Assembly (NCBI RefSeq): GCF_046097095.1
Contig: NZ_CP175698.1
Span: 1,302,001 to 1,366,000 of the forward strand
DNA length: 64,000 nt
Source: Natrinema sp046097095
GTDB lineage: Archaea > Halobacteriota > Halobacteria > Halobacteriales > Natrialbaceae
Direction: 5' to 3'
Every line of letters begins with the position of its first letter. The stretch's first letter is position 1. A model generated the notes under the pieces. That model saw only the letters and a list, made by a program, of their open reading frames with translations, ran no database searches and was not told the DNA's origin. Below are positions 34,562-42,046 of this stretch, in pieces. Position numbers and translations under genes: made by a program.

Positions 34562-35302
34562 ATGTCTCAGAGTATCGATGATATCGATAAGCAAATACTC
34601 TATTACCTCACTCAGGAGGGCCGCCACACATCTGCACCGGATATCGCCGGTAATGTTGATGTCTCGGCCCCGACAGTTCGTAATCGAATTCGGCGACTCG
34701 AAGAAGACGGAATCATCAGAGGGTATCATGCGCATATCGATTACGAACACGCTGATAGCCGGCTAACGAATCTATTCATCTGTAGTACGTCAGCGACCGA
34801 TCGGCAGGAACTGGCCCAGCGTGTGCTCGATGTCCCCGGCGTTATTAACGTGAGAGAGATCATGACGGGCAAGGGTGACCTTCAAATCAAGGTCGTCGGA
34901 ACGGATACCGACGACCTCACACGAATCGCACAAGATATCACCGCTCTCGGCATCGAAATCGATGACGAGGGCCTGATTCATCGAGAGTATTTCCGCCCGT
35001 ACGCACGGTTCGGTCCGAGAGAGCAAGAGCCGATCTCGCCGGTGACGGGTGTTGCGGGTCTCTCTGGGGATGCAGACGTGATCGAAGCCATCGTTAAAGA
35101 GGGAGCGCCGATCGCCGGTAAGACACTCCAACAGGCGAACGAAGCGAATCTTATTCCCTCGAGCGTTTTAATCGTGAGAATCGACCGAGACGATCAGGCT
35201 ATCACACCGACAGGAGAGACGACGATCGAAGTTGACGACTTCGTTACGATCCACTCGCGGTCAGGCATCGGTGATGAGACATTGGAGGTATTCACCGGAT
35301 GA
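34562..35302 (+). CDS. Lrp/AsnC regulator fused to an RCK_C (TrkA-C) domain
   Basis: 246 aa. Residues 1-60 are an AsnC-type wHTH (DDIDKQILYYLTQEGRHT, SAPTVRNRIRRLEEDGIIRG), ~65-145 an AsnC/RAM-like ligand fold (LFICSTSATDRQELAQRVL, VREIMTGKGDLQIKVVGT), and ~165-243 an RCK_C domain that closely follows the one in the 33131 gene (VIEAIVKEGAPIAGKTLQQAN, SSVLIVRIDRD, TTIEVDDFVTIHSRSG). It thus joins transcription control to the small-ligand domain used by K+/H+ transport regulators. Expected target: the permease/RCK genes. Leaderless start with A+T-rich TATA region upstream. Confidence 0.87.
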   Translation: MSQSIDDIDKQILYYLTQEGRHTSAPDIAGNVDVSAPTVRNRIRRLEEDGIIRGYHAHIDYEHADSRLTNLFICSTSATDRQELAQRVLDVPGVINVREIMTGKGDLQIKVVGTDTDDLTRIAQDITALGIEIDDEGLIHREYFRPYARFGPREQEPISPVTGVAGLSGDADVIEAIVKEGAPIAGKTLQQANEANLIPSSVLIVRIDRDDQAITPTGETTIEVDDFVTIHSRSGIGDETLEVFTG

Positions 35303-35475
35303 CGGGCGTTGAATTCGGTGTTATTGTCTTACCGGTTAGGTGACTTATTAGCCACATACCTGCGCCCGTTAGTTGTACCACTCTCGTTAGGTCCCGCGAT
35401 TCCTTTTAAGTACGTTGGCAGAATCTACCCACCGAATATACATGCGAAGTACGGGTTGCTGCGTCGTTGCATACC

Positions 35476-35571
35476 TGATCGCTCGACAGCGTTGCGATCA
35501 GTGTGTGAATCGTTTCAGTGGCGACTAGGGCGCGACTCGTCGTCAGATATCCGTATCGTCCAGGACAAATT
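35476..35571. repeat. Right copy of the ~95-bp direct repeat
   Basis: Matches 29862-29956 at about 90%. It covers the last ~10 codons of the intact small membrane-protein gene at 35543-35719 plus 67 bases beyond its stop. So this is the parental copy and the left copy is the remnant. I see no integrase, IS end or tRNA at either copy. Confidence 0.85.
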
Positions 35572-35719
35572 GAAAAATTGACAACACGACGAAGCCGCCC
35601 GCCAAGACGATGCTCTCTACTACCCCGTACTGGAAGGGGTAGACGGAGAGTCCGAGGAACAGTAGCGCACCGATGACGCCGACCACGCTAAGCAGAAACA
35701 TTGTCGCCGGACGATCCAT
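35543..35719 (-). CDS. Small two-helix membrane protein (58 aa) bounding the island
   Basis: 58 aa from ATG 35719: helix 1 TMFLLSVVGVIGALLFLGLSVYP (in part), helix 2 VVESIVLAGGFVVLSIFQFVL, acidic end DDTDI. The frame is clean and codons are G/C-third like the chromosome. Its 3' end is inside the repeat. This pattern is close to small haloarchaeal membrane proteins, but I cannot name a family. Confidence 0.6.
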   Translation of the reverse strand: MDRPATMFLLSVVGVIGALLFLGLSVYPFQYGVVESIVLAGGFVVLSIFQFVLDDTDI

Positions 35720-35811
35720 ATGCTAACTAAGATATCGGCGGTGAAAAAAGTGGACTACTATCGATCGGTTCTCCGTCCCCGTGCGGTTCACGTGGGTCTG
35801 ACAACTGGTGC

Positions 35812-36009
35812 TCAAGCCCTCGGGCCGGTCAGGCGACGGAACTGCGAGGAGACGTACGCGACCAGCACGTCGTCCTCGGGGGAGACGCTCCCGGTGAGTC
35901 CGAGCGACAGCGGGAGCGCAGCGATGGCCGCGACGTGGTCGAGGCCGAGAGCGACGACCGGGACGAGCAACAGAAGGAAGCTCGCGTTCCGGGCCAGCCC
36001 CTGATACGC
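35812..36009 (-). CDS. Possible truncated membrane protein (weak)
   Basis: A GTG at 36009 gives 65 aa (the frame is open to 36108, overlapping the next gene). One long hydrophobic stretch is present, ASFLLLLVPVVALGLDHVAA, then a mixed tail. The sequence is more protein-like than nearby shadow frames. It may be the stub of a membrane protein damaged at the island edge. Confidence 0.3.
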   Translation of the reverse strand, partial: AYQGLARNASFLLLLVPVVALGLDHVAAIAALPLSLGLTGSVSPEDDVLVAYVSSQFRRLTGPRA

Positions 36010-36061
36010 CACTCGCTCGTGTGGGCGACCGTCACCGCTTCGGATAGCCGATCCGACGACA

Positions 36062-36805
36062 TCAACCGAGCCGCCTCGAGTGAGACGCCCGCGCGATTCC
36101 GGTATCACAGACGACGCACGACCGCAACTCGTTTTCCGCGGTGAATCGATCGAACAGCCTTGAGAGCCGCACGTCGTGACTCGCCAGCACCCCGCCGGGC
36201 TCGAGGGATTCGAGTGCCGTCTCGTACTCGAAGCGCATGTGGGGCAGCCGGTGGTCCGAATCGTGCAAGAAGAGATCGACGGGACCGACGCGCTCGAGCA
36301 ACGTCGGAAGTACCTCCCGGGCGTCGCCTTCGTGAAGCCGCCAGCGGTCGCGACAGTGGTCTGGGATCAGGTGGCCGTACTCGAACGGCCCTGGTGGTCC
36401 GCCGGGCAGGTCGACCGAGTGCAGCGTCCCGCCGCCGTTTTGCTCCATCGCCGCCAGCACGTGTGCGTCGAACGAGCCGAACAGTACGCCGGTTTCGACG
36501 GCGGTCTCGATCCCCAGCGCGCGACAGACGACGTAGGTCGTCATCCCGTCGCGCCAGTGGGTCGTGTCGGTCGCGACGCCGGCCTCGTGGATTTCCGCGA
36601 CACCGTCGGCGTAGGAGTCGTGGAACCACTCGAGATCGCCATACTCGCGCTCGTACTCGCGGAGTTCGGCCGCCGACGCCGGAAGCACGTCAGCCAGTCG
36701 CTCGGCGCGCTCGCGTGTTTCCTGGCCGTAATCGAGACGGCGACGCTCGAGGTCGAGGCGAGCCTTCCGGACGGCGTAGATCGCGTCGCGGACGAGCCCC
36801 GCCAT
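36062..36805 (-). CDS. Class I SAM-dependent methyltransferase (Methyltransf_24 type)
   Basis: 247 aa. After a helical lead, TTYVVCRALGIETAVETGVLFGSFDAHVLAAME holds the glycine-rich SAM site (ETGVLFG), then LHSVDLPG with the acidic ribose ligand, GDAREVLPTLLE, and VDLFLHDSDHRLPHMRFEYETALESL; D-S-D-H is typical of metal-dependent O-methyltransferases of the cephalosporin/rhamnosyl group. Its ATG overlaps the previous gene's stop (TAATG at 36803-36807), so it is translationally coupled to the sulfatase-fold gene. Confidence 0.84.
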   Translation of the reverse strand: MAGLVRDAIYAVRKARLDLERRRLDYGQETRERAERLADVLPASAAELREYEREYGDLEWFHDSYADGVAEIHEAGVATDTTHWRDGMTTYVVCRALGIETAVETGVLFGSFDAHVLAAMEQNGGGTLHSVDLPGGPPGPFEYGHLIPDHCRDRWRLHEGDAREVLPTLLERVGPVDLFLHDSDHRLPHMRFEYETALESLEPGGVLASHDVRLSRLFDRFTAENELRSCVVCDTGIARASHSRRLG

Positions 36806-37869
36806 TACTTGTATCCCAGCGCCTCGAGGCGCGAGCCGATCTCGTCGCCGGCCGCGTTGCCGTCGCGATCACGGATTCCGTCGGGGAGCCCGGGATCGCA
36901 GGTCTCTCGATCACGCCCCTCGCGGACCACCCAGGGGACCCGACGGACCGCGGGGACCGGCGTCCCGGGCGGGTGCGACCAGACGCCGAATTCGCCGACG
37001 CCGTTGCCGTGGTCGCTGGTCATCGCGACACGGCCGTCGCAGTTCTCGAGCAGTCGCGTCAGGTCGTCGAGGACCCACTCGAGGTTGTCCCGGTAGGCCC
37101 CCCAGACCGCCTCGAAGGAGAGGTCGCCGTCGCGGACGCGCAGCCAGGGGTCGTTCATCGAGTCGCCACCATCGTCTTCCGCTTCGGCGAGCGCCTCGAG
37201 GGCCTCGCGCTCCTCGGGCGAGAGGTCGGCGAGCTCGAGGTCCTCGTCGTCGCCGTTCGCGCCGTCGTCGCCGTCGGTGAACTGCCCCCAGTGTTCGATG
37301 TCGGCCGAGCCGAAGAACCACCCCGGCTGCGATCGGAACGGTGCGTGGGGCTGCATGTAATGAACGAGGACGCGGTCGATCCCGAGAGCCTCGCGCTCGC
37401 GCCAGACGGCGATCGCGGCGTCGGTCAGGGACCCGGGCGGAATCGTCGAGATTTCGTCGTCGACCCACTCGTCGCGCCAGGCCTCGTGGAAGACGCCGAA
37501 ATCGTCGGCCGAAAGCGGGAGGACCTCGTCGGAGGTGACGAGGATGTGCTCGCAGGACTGCGACGAAAAGGGGTTGCCGGTCACGTAGGCGGTCCGAGCC
37601 ATCTCCGCGCGGTGTGCCGGGCCGAAGGTCCGGTCCATCCACTCGGCCGACTGCGAGCCGACGGACCACAGCGAGTCGACCGCCTCGGGGCCGGGAAGCG
37701 CGTCGTGGCCGACCGCGGCGACCTCGCGCATGAGATCGAGGCGACAGCCGTCGAGGATACAGCAGACGTCCCACTCGCGCTCCCAGACGGGCGTCGCGGG
37801 GAGAAGCCGCGAGAGCGCACCGCCCAGACGCCCGGTCGCGAGCTTCTCGGATACCGTCGCGAAGTCCAT
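36805..37869 (-). CDS. Alkaline phosphatase/sulfatase-superfamily protein
   Basis: 354 aa. The N-terminal metal site WDVCCILDGCRLDLM carries the first Asp and a Cys/Arg pair in place of the usual C-x-P-S-R; later VHYMQPHAPFRSQPGWFF and the C-terminal MTSDHGNGVGEFGVWSHPPGTPVPAVRRVPW keep the D-H metal pair and downstream His of sulfatases. A long acidic insert lies at ~195-240. No signal peptide or helix is seen, so it acts inside the cell. Such haloarchaeal proteins sit in polysaccharide clusters. Coupled with the methyltransferase downstream. Confidence 0.78.
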   Translation of the reverse strand: MDFATVSEKLATGRLGGALSRLLPATPVWEREWDVCCILDGCRLDLMREVAAVGHDALPGPEAVDSLWSVGSQSAEWMDRTFGPAHRAEMARTAYVTGNPFSSQSCEHILVTSDEVLPLSADDFGVFHEAWRDEWVDDEISTIPPGSLTDAAIAVWREREALGIDRVLVHYMQPHAPFRSQPGWFFGSADIEHWGQFTDGDDGANGDDEDLELADLSPEEREALEALAEAEDDGGDSMNDPWLRVRDGDLSFEAVWGAYRDNLEWVLDDLTRLLENCDGRVAMTSDHGNGVGEFGVWSHPPGTPVPAVRRVPWVVREGRDRETCDPGLPDGIRDRDGNAAGDEIGSRLEALGYK

Positions 37870-38090
37870 TGGCGTCGTTCTGTCTACTCACTGGTGCCGA
37901 TTCTGTTAGAAGCTTGTGATCGAACACCGACTCGTTCGCCGACCGAACGAAGCCCCGCGTCACACGGTCGGCCGACGTTCGACCGACGGGTCGTCCCGAC
38001 TCGCAGCAACTATGCCATACGGTAACAAGGCTTATTACATCGCTGTTCGTAACGTTCGATGAGGACCGTCAAACAGGTCCGTGTGACGAA

Positions 38091-38408
38091 ATGAGCCCCT
38101 CACCACCGGAAACCGAGACGTACGAAGTCACGCTCTCCAGAGACGAGCAGTGGGTCGTTCACCACGTTCTCTCGAACCGCCTCGACGAGGCCTTCAACGC
38201 CGAAGAAACCCCACCCGAGTGGGTCATCGAGGTACTCGAGGCGGTCGAGACCGACGGCGCTACGGAACGACTCACTGGCCATCAGGCCGGCCGCGTCTAT
38301 GACGCGCTCGCCGCGTACGTCGACCGTGAGGAGACGCCCGACCGAGACGTCGGCCACGGCTCGGCCGTCCTCGACCGGCTCGAGGACGTCCGCGAAGCCC
38401 GAGCGTAG
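38091..38408 (+). CDS. Small haloarchaeal conserved protein (105 aa)
   Basis: 105 aa, acidic and helical: YEVTLSRDEQWVVHHVLSNRLDEA, PPEWVIEVLEAVETDG, LTGHQAGRVYDALAAYVDRE, SAVLDRLEDVREA. No metal or nucleotide motif. This is a common haloarchaeal family type; function unknown. It is followed by T-runs (TTTTT at 38421-38425) that could end transcription. Confidence 0.7.
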   Translation: MSPSPPETETYEVTLSRDEQWVVHHVLSNRLDEAFNAEETPPEWVIEVLEAVETDGATERLTGHQAGRVYDALAAYVDREETPDRDVGHGSAVLDRLEDVREARA

Positions 38409-38788
38409 CTCGGCACGCAGTTTTTCTCTCGGCGAGACCGGCTCTCCGCAGTCGATACTCTCGCCGGCGTCCGTCAGTGGCGGGTCGTCGCTCGGACGGC
38501 TGTGATCGCGAGCAGATCGCTGAGAGCCGGCCAATATAGTGCAGTTGGATCAGCCGCTATTTCTACTGGATCACGGCGCCGAGAACCCGGCGGACAGCAT
38601 CTACGGCGTGCAGCGGGCGACGACGAGGACGTCGACAGACGGCGACGGTCGGTCGGTACTCCACTTCGATTCCGCGGCCGTCCTCGAGTATTGTACACCT
38701 ATGTAGGAACCAATCGAATAGTGATAAATAATATACCAGAACTCATTTATATTATGATGGAATACGGCGGGGCAGAGCGTGATATGAG
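38409..38788. other. Intergenic with A+T-rich promoter stretch
   Basis: 380 bases without a convincing gene. The left half is G+C-rich, including a T5 tract at 38421-38425. The right part (38690-38770) is A+T-rich with overlapping TATA-like boxes, the best TTTATATTA about 38746-38754, ~35-45 bases before the next ATG. It likely carries the promoter of the M24-fold gene. Confidence 0.55.
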
Positions 38789-40060
38789 ATGACACTACAA
38801 GAGACACTCGATATCGATAGGCGAACGTATCTCGAGATGGCCAGCGGTGCTGTGTCGATTCCCGCGCTGAGTAGTGCGGTGGGCGCACAGAGCGACGACG
38901 CCGAAGACGCGCCCTCGAACGTCACCCGTTCTCGTCAGGAAAAGTTCGACCGACTGGACACGTATCTCGACGAGAACGGCCTCGAAGCCGTCTGGTTCGC
39001 GGATTCGGACGCTTACGTGTGGCTCACCGGCCGAAGCAACATCATCGACCGGAGTTCGTCGACCGGCGTCGCCGCCGTCGGCTACGACGGGTCGGGTCTT
39101 ACTATCGTCGTCGACAACGACGAACGCGCGCTCGTTCGGGAAGAGCGGTTCGACGGCGGCGGTTCGGATGACTGCCACCTGACGCCGGCACTCCCCGACG
39201 TGACGATCGAGACATTCCCGTGGTACGCTACGTCGCTCGGCGACGCCGTTGCGGAACACTCGCCGACGCCCGCAGCCGCGGCCTTCGACGTACCCGGGTT
39301 CGAATCGCTAAACGCGAGCGCGCTCCGACAGCCGCTCACGGCCGGCGATATCAAACGGTATCGGACGCTGAGCGCCGAGACGGCCGCCGCGGTCGAGGGA
39401 GTCTGTCGAAACGCCGAGTCGGGCGACACCGAGCAACAGGTCGCAAACGCACTGGGCTGTGCGCTCGATCAATACGGTATCGATCATCCGGTCGTACTCG
39501 TGGCGGGCGGAGAACGGGCACGGAAGTATCGCCATCCCGTTCCGCGGGACGTCGAACTCGGCGAGTACGTCGTCGTCTCCGTCGTCGGCCGACGACTCGG
39601 GGAGTACGCCAGCTGTACGCGCACGGTTGCCTTCGACCCGCCGGAGTGGCTCGAGAAACGACATCGAATCGCGACGCGCATCGACGCGACCGCGCTGGTC
39701 TCGACACGAGCGGCCGCACGGTCGGACGGAACGGCCGGCGACGTCTTCCGGGCCATTCAGGCCGGGTACAGGGAAGCGGGCCTTCCGACCGAGTGGCAGG
39801 AACACCACCAAGGTGGCGCGGCTGGGTACGCGAGCCGAGAGTGGGTCGCGACGCCGGGGCTACAGACGAGGGTCACGGCACCGATGGCGTACGCGTGGAA
39901 TCCGACCGTAAAAGGGGCAAAGAGCGAAGGGACGGTCTTGGTGACGGACGACGCGATCGAACCGCTCACGACGACTGGAGAGTGGCCGACTCTCGATGCG
40001 GCGTCGTATGTGGAGGACGCTACCGTCACTCGGCCCGACATCCTGTACAAGAACTCGTAG
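38789..40060 (+). CDS. Exported M24 (pita-bread) fold protein lacking metal ligands
   Basis: 423 aa. The N-terminus is Tat-like (RRTYLEMASGAVSIPALSSAVGAQ in part, RR at 11-12, cleavage near AQ). Residues ~45-180 resemble the creatinase N-domain and ~190-415 the M24 fold. In active Xaa-Pro peptidases ligands are D, D, H, E, E. Here the first strand reads VVVSVVGRRLGEYASCTRTVAF (Asp positions are Ser and Cys), the His region HHQGGAAGYASREW has no GHG, and the Glu pair is not visible (AWNPTVKG, EGTVLVT). So metal-peptidase activity is unlikely; creatinase-like or binding function is possible. Confidence 0.75.
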   Translation: MTLQETLDIDRRTYLEMASGAVSIPALSSAVGAQSDDAEDAPSNVTRSRQEKFDRLDTYLDENGLEAVWFADSDAYVWLTGRSNIIDRSSSTGVAAVGYDGSGLTIVVDNDERALVREERFDGGGSDDCHLTPALPDVTIETFPWYATSLGDAVAEHSPTPAAAAFDVPGFESLNASALRQPLTAGDIKRYRTLSAETAAAVEGVCRNAESGDTEQQVANALGCALDQYGIDHPVVLVAGGERARKYRHPVPRDVELGEYVVVSVVGRRLGEYASCTRTVAFDPPEWLEKRHRIATRIDATALVSTRAAARSDGTAGDVFRAIQAGYREAGLPTEWQEHHQGGAAGYASREWVATPGLQTRVTAPMAYAWNPTVKGAKSEGTVLVTDDAIEPLTTTGEWPTLDAASYVEDATVTRPDILYKNS

Positions 40061-40078
40061 ACTCTTCCGCTGGGCGCG

Positions 40079-40378
40079 TCAGGGCCGCGTCGTCGCCCAA
40101 ACGGCCGCCACCGCGAGCAACACGGCGGGGGCAAGTGGGAGAATCAGCAGCGCAAAGCGGTAGCCCTCCGCACCCGGCGGGAACAGATAGATGGCGGTCG
40201 GAGCGACGAGAAAGGCAAAGACGATGACGCCAACGAGCGTCCAGCCACGCCAGTCGAACTCCCGGTCGGTCGAATCGGGATGTGGTGGGTCGGAACCGCC
40301 GGCGGTTTTGGTCCGCTTCCCACCCTCGTCGAACGTGGACGGGTCGTGGACGTATCCGCCATCGTCGCTCGGGCTCAT
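40079..40378 (-). CDS. Haloarchaeal two-helix membrane protein
   Basis: 99 aa. An acidic, disordered N-terminal half with YVHDPSTFDEGGKRTKTAGG, then FDWRGWTLVGVIVFAFLVAPTAIYLFPPG and a second helix FALLILPLAPAVLLAVAAVW. The DWRGW segment just before helix 1 is typical of a conserved haloarchaeal family. Function unknown. Convergent with the M24-fold gene. Confidence 0.75.
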   Translation of the reverse strand: MSPSDDGGYVHDPSTFDEGGKRTKTAGGSDPPHPDSTDREFDWRGWTLVGVIVFAFLVAPTAIYLFPPGAEGYRFALLILPLAPAVLLAVAAVWATTRP

Positions 40379-40587
40379 ATTTGGGCGTTTCGAGGCGGTA
40401 GTAAAAGGATCTGTGGTTCCGAAGAGATGTTGCGTCGCGGCCGAACCGGTTCGGCGTATGACTTGAGTTGGCCGCTGAAAGCCGATTTGAACGGAGACAC
40501 AACGCGACTCGAGTCACCGTCACCGCTGTCTCGTGGACAATGAAGTTACATGAAGTTACTTGTACTGCAACGACGATCGATCATAGC

Positions 40588-40833
40588 ATGGGAACGTGGC
40601 TGCGGACAGTGACGAAGATCCACCACTACCACTACCCCGTTCTCGCCTGTGTCGGGCTGATCGTAACGGTCGTGCGCTCTAGTCCGGGAACACACCACTA
40701 CACCATCGGGCCGATAACGGTCGACGCTTTCTACAGTACCCTGCTCGTGTTCGGGGCGCTATTGATCCTCTCCGTGGCAGATACGTACGATCCGGAAGAT
40801 TATGAGCTCGAGTCGGACGACGCCGAACGGTAA
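40588..40833 (+). CDS. Small membrane protein (81 aa)
   Basis: 81 aa from ATG 40588 (frame open upstream, but the extension lacks protein character). A His/Tyr-rich lead (IHHYHYPVLA), then helix VLACVGLIVTVVRSS, a short loop with TIGPITVDAF, and helix YSTLLVFGALLILSVADTY, acidic C-terminus. The H/Y-rich patch could touch a metal or haem, but that is a guess. No family recognised. Confidence 0.6.
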   Translation: MGTWLRTVTKIHHYHYPVLACVGLIVTVVRSSPGTHHYTIGPITVDAFYSTLLVFGALLILSVADTYDPEDYELESDDAER

Positions 40834-40884
40834 CGGCGCTACCTCGGCAGCGCCGAGCCGATTCCGAATCGCCGTCGTCGATTC

Positions 40885-41910
40885 CTAGAGTTCGCTGTCC
40901 GGCCGAACGACGACCTTGCCGAAGCCCTCTCGGTTCTCGATGATCTCGTGGGCGCGGTCGATTTCGCTCATCGGCAGTTCCTCGCGGATCGCGGGCTCGA
41001 AGGTCCCGTCCCAGACGAGTTCCATCACGTCGTCGACCTGGCCGGGCGTGGCCATCGTCGAGCCGATGATCTCAAGTTGGTTCCAGAAGATCCGCGGGAT
41101 GTCCGTCTCCGGCGCGCCGCCCCCGGTGCCGCCACAGGTGACGAGTCGCCCGCCCTTGGTCAGACTCGCCAGCGAGTCCTGCCAGGTGGGCTCGCCGACG
41201 TGTTCGACGACGACGTCGACGCCGCGGCCGTCCGTCTCGGAACGGACCCAGTCGGCGAAGTTCTCCTCCTCGTAGTTGCAAACGTGATCGGCACCGCGCT
41301 CTTTTGCGTACTCGAGTTTCTCCGCCGTGCTGCCGGTCGCGTATACCTCCGCGCCCGCGTAGTCGGCGATCTGGAGGGCCGCGTGGCCGACCCCGCCGCT
41401 TGCACCCAACACGAGCACCGATTCGCCGGCCTCGAGGTCGGCGCGCTCGATCAGCATCCGCCAGGCGGTCTGGAAGACCAGACAGCTCGAGCCGGCGACT
41501 GCCCAGTCGACGCCCTCGGGGACGGGGATCAGGTTGTCCTCGGGGATCGCGGCGTACTCGGAGTGAATTCCGGGAACGTGTTCGCCGATGATGTGAAAGC
41601 GCGGGTCGAGCGTCGGATCGTCCATCCGCAGGTCGCCCACGCCGGCGGAAAGCGCGACGCGGTCGCCCTCCTCGAAGCGGGTGACGTTCTCGCCGATTTC
41701 CTCGACGATTCCGGCCCCGTCGCTGCCGGGGATGTGTGGCATCTCGAGGTCCAGTCCCGGCATCCCCCGGCGCGTCCAGATGTCGAGGTGGTTGAGCGCG
41801 GCCGCCTTGACGTCGACCAGCACCTCGTCTGTGCCGACCCCGGGGTCGGGATACTCGCCGTATTCGAGGACGTCCGTGTCGCCGTGTTCGGTGACTTTGA
41901 CTGCCTGCAT
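40885..41910 (-). CDS. Medium-chain dehydrogenase/reductase, quinone-oxidoreductase-like
   Basis: 341 aa: GroES-like N-terminal domain (AAALNHLDIWTRRGMPG, HIPGSDGAGIVEEIG, RFEEGDRVAL) and Rossmann domain with VLVLGASGGVGHAALQIADYAGAEVYATG in pieces. The catalytic-zinc Cys of alcohol dehydrogenases is replaced by Asn (ALNHLD), and the structural-zinc four-Cys loop is absent. So it is of the zinc-free NAD(P)H:quinone/enone reductase type. Divergent from the ABC-2 operon. Confidence 0.82.
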   Translation of the reverse strand: MQAVKVTEHGDTDVLEYGEYPDPGVGTDEVLVDVKAAALNHLDIWTRRGMPGLDLEMPHIPGSDGAGIVEEIGENVTRFEEGDRVALSAGVGDLRMDDPTLDPRFHIIGEHVPGIHSEYAAIPEDNLIPVPEGVDWAVAGSSCLVFQTAWRMLIERADLEAGESVLVLGASGGVGHAALQIADYAGAEVYATGSTAEKLEYAKERGADHVCNYEEENFADWVRSETDGRGVDVVVEHVGEPTWQDSLASLTKGGRLVTCGGTGGGAPETDIPRIFWNQLEIIGSTMATPGQVDDVMELVWDGTFEPAIREELPMSEIDRAHEIIENREGFGKVVVRPDSEL

Positions 41911-41976
41911 ATACCGTTAGCAACGGAAACGCCGTCCATAACAGTTGGGCTACCAGCACGCTGATGGCGCGGTCTG

Positions 41977-42007
41977 TTTGCACTGCAAAGTGACTTTGCG
42001 ATGCAAA
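41977..42007. promoter_or_regulatory. Tandem TTTGCA palindromes upstream of the ABC-2 operon
   Basis: Site A, TTTGCACTGCAAA at 41977-41989, is a perfect TTTGCA-C-TGCAAA palindrome. Site B, TTTGCGATGCAAA at 41995-42007, keeps TTTGC...GCAAA with one arm changed. Their centres are 18 bases apart. A further half-site TGCAAA lies at 42038-42043, just before the ATG at 42047. They are the likely operators of the winged-helix regulator encoded at the end of the operon; the spacing and position make repression by a bound dimer plausible. Confidence 0.72.
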
Positions 42008-42046
42008 CTACTATGTTTCAGCGAGCCGTCGGATCGATGCAAAGTG

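Noticed and set aside
36160..38025. 621-codon plus-strand frame opposite the methyltransferase and sulfatase-fold genes
   Set aside because: Extremely Arg/Gly-rich, spans two genes and a gene junction, has no domain motifs.
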